Of a stretch of 64,000 bases of DNA, positions 59,340 to 64,000 are shown one piece after another; within the stretch, counting starts at the first letter, position 1; each line of letters starts with the position of its first letter. The notes under the pieces were generated by a model that was given only the letters and a program-made list of their open reading frames with translations, was not told the origin of the DNA and did no database searches. The stretch covers positions 102,784 to 166,783 of the forward strand of contig JAODTK010004887.1 in the NCBI GenBank assembly GCA_026419785.1. Direction: 5' to 3'. The stretch is from Sclerodactyla briareus (lineage: Eukaryota > Echinodermata > Holothuroidea > Dendrochirotida > Sclerodactylidae). Position numbers and translations under genes: made by a program.

Positions 59340-60995
59340 AAAGTTGGGTTTTTGGAAAGTATTTCATGGAAGAAAACATGACGTCACCGGTAATTATAAC
59401 GAAGCTTAGCTACTGACGGAATATTTTCATGCATGCCGGGTCATCGTTGAGATTGTCTTACCGGTACTATGAAAAAAGGAAAATGAATGCAGCAAGAAGG
59501 TATATAACACGCATATGATTTTCCGAATTGAACTATACAAGAACCTACTCAATGACCATCGACAATGAGCTCTTTTATAGTAGTGTATAGTCGATGAAGC
59601 CTATGTGTGTAGCCTACCTTTAAAGATGAGACTAGTTGCATTGCCTATACCAACTAGAAAAAAAATACAAATAAGTACTCATATCCCCTATCTGTTTACC
59701 GCACCATATATTAATTAATATTATTTAAAAATTTCAATACGGTTTGCCAATAGTACGTCAATAGAGTAACTCTTAATTTACTAGCATACGAAGAAAGCAC
59801 CAACTGATACCAAGCTCAATGCTTTCTTAGGATATCCGTAGCTTCATTGATTAATAAAATAGATTAAGTCACTGGTAAGCTCCCCGCAAGCAAGTTGTAT
59901 ATTGTCCCGTACATACATGACCCATGGGCAACGTCCCTACACACCTGACAAGTAGAACACTGATTCCAACCACTGCTAACGACAACAGACGCTCTGGCCG
60001 AACCTCCAGTTATTTTGAAATATAAGGCTATATAATATAATGCGCTGTAGTAGTTTTATCTTTTAACCCAACTCCCATTTCCTTGTAACTTTTTTTTTCC
60101 GTCAACATGGTATAAAATGGTTATTCTTGTTGTAGTATTCTTCCAATATGGAACCATTGATTGTGGTTCCTATTACGAAAGAAGTTACATATATCTTTAC
60201 ATTATTGCAAATTTGAGTTAGAAAGTTAGAATAATCAAATTACTATGAAACTTACTTCACACATAGAAACACCACACCGGTACTTGTAAAAAACTTTCTC
60301 ACTATACTTTTTAAGTTTCTCTTTCATCTACTACCTACTTATTCTATCCATTCTAGAAAACACAAGCAATGAAGCCTAATATACTCTACAAAGATATCCC
60401 ACAATCTGTATTATAACAGTTAGCCGCTTAAATTTCCCATACAACACAAAAAACATCCAAGCTTATTTTAACAATAAAATCACTGATTACAAATTCATGT
60501 CATTTGCCCATATCATTAGCTAAACTAAACCAGTAGATCTCAAATACACGTTGTGTTTGCTCTTCACAAAACATTTACAAAAAATGAAAACTGTATGTTA
60601 GTTTATTTTAGTCATCTCACAATTTGGTTGACGTAAACTCAACCGGTGTCTGTAAAGGCTCCAGCAAAACCTCCCCACAGGATTTTTTTTTTACCATGTG
60701 ATCTTCATACACAATGTTTATATACGGTTTGTTATATATTATATGGAAGGCATAATCTGTACTGTCGTCAATTGTAAATGCAACATTTGTCCACGATAAA
60801 CATCGTTCGTTTTATGTTTATAGCAAGTCATCGATTCAGACTCATATTCTTGCATACCACGATATTATGACAAAGGTAATCTGCACATATTGTATAAATT
60901 ATATCTCAATCAATATCCCACAACAAAACAAGACTATCATCCAACGCAGACGTTGCTTTGAATGATGCGCATATCGACTGTATGATCAAATATTT
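59340..60995. other. AT-rich, no gene recognised
   Basis: Contains a TGACGTCA-type palindrome with CCGG (ATGACGTCACCGG near 59,380). No ORF over 60 codons, RNA gene or repeat was recognised. Confidence 0.4.
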
Positions 60996-61005
60996 GTTTG
61001 AGTAT

Positions 61006-61304
61006 TGACTCACAGCGGATAGAAAATAAAGTTCAGTTTTTGATCGGATTGTACCGGGGATGACTATAGAAGAATCCTACGGGCAATCGCTGAAAACTAT
61101 ATCTGTGCTCCAACAACGAAATAGCGAGATCTCCGCCGATAAACCTAGTCCTTCTTCAAGACTCGATGACTCAGCTTGCGATCCCAACCATCAACGTTTA
61201 TAGCTGCAACTACTCCACCCCACCTGCAGATCCAAAATTCCATGGGTATATAACCCCGACACCGAGTCTTGTTTAGACTGTAAAAATGTTTTCCTACGGT
61301 AAGT
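61006..61304 (+). promoter_or_regulatory. Candidate Pol II promoter with short first coding exon
   Basis: Two exact AP-1 consensus sites TGACTCA lie at 61,006-61,012 and 61,167-61,173. A TATATAA box lies at 61,247-61,253. About 25-30 bp downstream is the plausible initiation region (GTTTAGACT). An ATG at 61,286 then encodes Met-Phe-Ser-Tyr and one further base before a consensus splice donor GTAAGT at 61,299-61,304. The spacing of TATA, start and donor is what a gene with a tiny first coding exon would show. The implied 5' UTR is only about 10 nt, which is unusually short, so the true ATG could be in a later exon. I could not find the next exon with confidence. Individual motifs are common; their ordered arrangement is the evidence. 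Confidence 0.35.
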
Positions 61305-61309
61305 ATTGA

Positions 61310-62735
61310 GAAGACACCGAGGTGATGACTAACTTAGCTCCTTATTATCGCAACTTTCCAACGAGTATGTCGTCTCCATACCGTCGTACTCTTGCTAGCC
61401 ACTACGCTGCGATGTAACTGGCGAAATTTAATTAGGCCGAACAACTCCACAACGAGGCCCGCGTATATGTCTTGCGGCGTGATAAGCATTAGCATTGACA
61501 AAAACGCTGAGAAATTATCTGATCGGCCGCTTTAACAATAAGAGCAAGATTCACAACTATAGACGATTGTGAGGGTTACATCACTGATACATATTACAAC
61601 AACTAGAGTGTGTAGATACGCGTATGGGCCAGGGCGATTAAAGAAACAAATCGCTAAACATTGACTATAAAACAACACAAGCATATTTGAACAAGATTTG
61701 TGACGATGTAAACTCGATATATCACAAAGTCCACCTAGTTACAATTTGATTAGCTTGTTATAATAAAGTCGACTACCACAAGATATCATATGCAAACGAC
61801 AGGCCACATCGTGCAATCGACACTAAACAATAAATTTACGACTAGTAGATACTCTCTGTGATCAGACCTCCAGATTACAGCAACTCACGATAATTAGGTG
61901 GGCCTATGTGTAATTCATATATCCAGTATGCCATGACCTGGAGCGAATCATATCCCTCATAGGCGAGTTCAGTATTGAATGAAATATTTTGATAATATTG
62001 CGATCCAATTCGGTCCTATTCTTTGTACATATAATCTATTGGCTTTCTCTTTTGTACAGTCTACAAGCATTGCAATCATGTTAGTGTGACACACTGAGGC
62101 AACTATCCAACTATCTAACTGAAAAGCACAATATTCAACCCGTAGCATCGCATTCAATTGAATTCCAGCTCTCGTGTGTTCGCTTGTCAGTGCTTCTACT
62201 CGTGACACCTGTGTGAACTGGTCTAAATATCCGACCTTTACATGAATTGGTCTATTAGTGCAGGCCGCTCATATGCTACTAATGCGACGTTTCAAGCATT
62301 TTATTATGTGCCTGTAGTCCTGAAAGTGTCGAATAGCTGTACTAGATCACTTGTTTTTCGCCCCAGGCAAACACATCCTTCTAACGTGCGAACTCATTGG
62401 AGCTTCAAATTCGAAATTGGAACTAACTTGCGATAGAACAATTACGGTATATGCTTCCAAGAGAAATGGAACCTGGCTAACAATCAACCTTGCCACTATG
62501 TTCATGTTGCGTATGAAGCAAATGAGTAGGGACTAACGACCGGTTTCCGCGACCAATGGTCGTAAACTAAGATTGGGGCTATAAACCATAAACCCTAGCT
62601 GAAGCTGTCCAACGATTAATGATCCGTCATTGAACTCATTGTACGCATCATGGAAATCATATACTGCTATGGTGTCAACCATATAGGCTATAACATGGTA
62701 ATATAGCTTGTGTGTCGCTTGAGTTGCTGGGCCAA
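61310..62735. other. No gene assigned; weak exon candidate
   Basis: After a GTGCAG acceptor-like site near 62,262 the + strand is open for about 50 codons. Another + frame (62,351-62,536) reads GKHILLTCELIGA, superficially like the first cysteine strand of an immunoglobulin domain, but the second half of such a domain (W...YxC) is not found. A - strand frame (61,969-62,208, 79 codons) is also open. I cannot decide between them. Confidence 0.25.
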
Positions 62736-62737
62736 TT

Positions 62738-63958
62738 TTACTGACTGGCAGGGTATATGGGACATGGAATTAATATGGGTGGATTGTCCATACCTGGATC
62801 TCCTATCACTCCAGTTATAACCATATTGCTGTATGGTGGGTTCTCCGAGTGTCTCTCGGGCTCTCGATTGTGCTGCTTCCTTTTTGGTATCGTTTCCCTC
62901 ACGGAATGATTGGCCGGTTGGCAGTTATAATATCGCGCAAAGTCTACATTGAAGGCGCTACTCAGTACCGCATTTCCAGTAAAGCTTGGCTTCATAGTCT
63001 GTGAATAAGGGCCTGATCAGCCAATTGGGTAGTCTTTTCTTTATGTTCTTGTATGGCGTCGTCTCTTCGGGGCATGCTTACATGTATAACCCGCCGCAGT
63101 GACAATAATATCATACCGTTTGATAGCGACGAGTTTTGCTACACACGTAGGCCAAGTAATCGTATCTGCGAGCGTCGATCTCGTCCAACCCCCAACACCA
63201 TTGGGTAATGGAGGTTAGAAAAGTGGACCTTGTGCTCTCTTGATAGTAGGCATCACATCATCACAAAGCGTTTTGCAAAAAGGGCATTGGTTTCACAACC
63301 TTGACGCTGCTCAGCTAACACAACGTGTAGCTTTTTAGGTAGACTTTCAATCCATTGTTTTATACTTTCTAGCGAATTGGTATCTGGCAAATCAGCATTA
63401 ACATTAATTGTTGACGTACTGATCGGTAGCATGACTTTACATCCTCCTCAAAATAGCGTCATAATCAGAACTACGGGGCAGACATGATATCTTCAGAAAC
63501 GAGCTCTTCATTCAGTAACGTCATTTCGGTGATTTAGTGTGAGTGGTCGATGAAGTTTTGAATCCAAACTTCGAAGGGAGTTTCTCAGTCGTATTATGTA
63601 CAACCGCGCAGGGTCGCCTCACGGGATTCTTCTGTCTCATGCGAATGATTTCACAATTTCAGCAAACGATATCTCCTAACTAGATGTGGTTGCTTGCGTC
63701 GCAACACGCCTTGGCGATGACATTAGTACCCTTTCCAGGATGATGAGGAATGGTTGGCAGAGCTACCCGTGTAGTTCTCAACTTTTCTTCTTCACAGAGG
63801 TTTTTGGAGAAAGCTCTTGTAGTAATACGTGGTCTGCTTTCAAAATATTTCTTCCTCCGCCTTTGATAGCCGGTCATAATAGGCCGTCGCAAATCTGTTT
63901 CTGACACCACCCGAAACGGCTTCTCAGGAGTATCGGGTGCGAAAGATTTTGCGGCCAA
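62738..63958 (-). pseudogene. Coding-looking, frame-shifted tract, family unknown
   Basis: Several - strand stretches read like protein rather than noise. 63,680-63,958 is open for 92 codons and basic. About 63,240-63,425 gives LPDTNSLESIKQWIESLPKK then VVLAEQRQGCETNALFAKRF. About 63,495-63,545 gives NEELVSEDIMSAP. 62,738-62,995 is open for 85 codons. They lie on one strand in varying frames without obvious introns between them, like the retrotransposon fossils in this window, so a decayed mobile-element gene is as likely as a host gene with sequencing errors. I recognise no catalytic motif. The window ends at 64,000, so the 5' part may lie outside. Confidence 0.3.
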
Positions 63959-64000
63959 ATGATTCTGGCAAAATGCCTTCCTTCATCAAAGCGATTTAAA

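Noticed and set aside
62351..62536. Immunoglobulin-like exon (GKHILLTCELIGA)
   Set aside because: Only a first-cysteine strand is suggested; the core Trp and the YxC strand are missing.
1..64000. CRISPR arrays, prokaryotic operons, prophage or plasmid functions
   Set aside because: No regularly spaced direct repeats with unique spacers, no clustered co-oriented genes and no ribosome binding sites; the repeats present are eukaryotic satellites and transposons.
1..64000. rRNA, snRNA or canonical tRNA genes
   Set aside because: None was recognised on either strand by conserved motifs; a covariance-model search would be needed to exclude diverged copies.

Overview
This is a stretch of animal nuclear DNA, almost certainly from a marine invertebrate. 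Nothing in it looks bacterial, viral or organellar: there are no operons, ribosome binding sites or long ORFs. It is packed with diverged non-LTR retrotransposon pieces, tRNA-derived SINEs, small inverted-repeat DNA transposons, (TA)n/(CTAT)n/(GT)n/(GACA)n microsatellites and diffuse tandem modules of 120-600 bp rich in TGACCT/AGGTCA. The style recalls echinoderm genomes (sea cucumber or sea urchin) more than vertebrates. That is a recall-based guess and the window has no gene that would settle it.

I found no complete host protein-coding gene. Recognisable coding sequence is retrotransposon reverse transcriptase (RT), all broken by frameshifts and stops. On the + strand there is an L2/CR1-type RT carboxy end (12.9-13.64 kb), a CR1/Rex-type RT end with a short-repeat tail (37.87-38.79 kb) and a Jockey/CR1-like RT with most of its domains in order (45.1-46.76 kb). 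On the - strand there is an RT amino-terminal piece (39.09-39.59 kb), an RT of another clade (42.43-43.23 kb) and a roughly 2.5 kb L1/Tx1-type ORF2 (about 49.95-52.46 kb). The last runs from the linker through the RT domain to the C-terminal part, and ORF calling misses it.

Non-coding mobile elements include two DNA transposons with terminal inverted repeats and TAA target duplications. One, at 2726-3420, is GC-rich. The other, at 4466-5602, keeps a fragment resembling the start of a PIF/Harbinger transposase. There is also a 164-bp foldback element (44,827-44,990) and three tRNA-headed SINEs (30.2-30.66, 33.6-33.93 and 36.83-37.2 kb).

Tandem modules occupy 9.2-9.66, 11.1-11.97, 12.39-12.69, 15.0-15.24, 15.48-16.56, 16.9-17.5, 26.35-26.9, 44.12-44.75 and 55.3-55.7 kb. 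A perfect 30-bp inverted repeat with a 2-bp loop sits inside the 15.5-16.6 kb array. Irregular (TA)n arrays at 36 and 40 kb bracket short unique segments.

The right end (58.7-64 kb) is the best place to look for host coding sequence. It has a 186-codon ORF in AT-rich DNA, a TATA box with two upstream TGACTCA sites ahead of a very short ATG exon and a GTAAGT donor, and a coding-looking but frameshifted - strand tract at 62.7-63.96 kb. None could be assigned a function. Frameshifts every few dozen codons in the RT tracts, and long homopolymers, raise the possibility that part of the decay is long-read sequencing error. I see no clear undescribed biological system. The most unusual structures are the exact inverted repeat at 16.2 kb, the foldback beside the minisatellite at 44-45 kb, and the two TAA-flanked inverted-repeat elements within 3 kb of each other.
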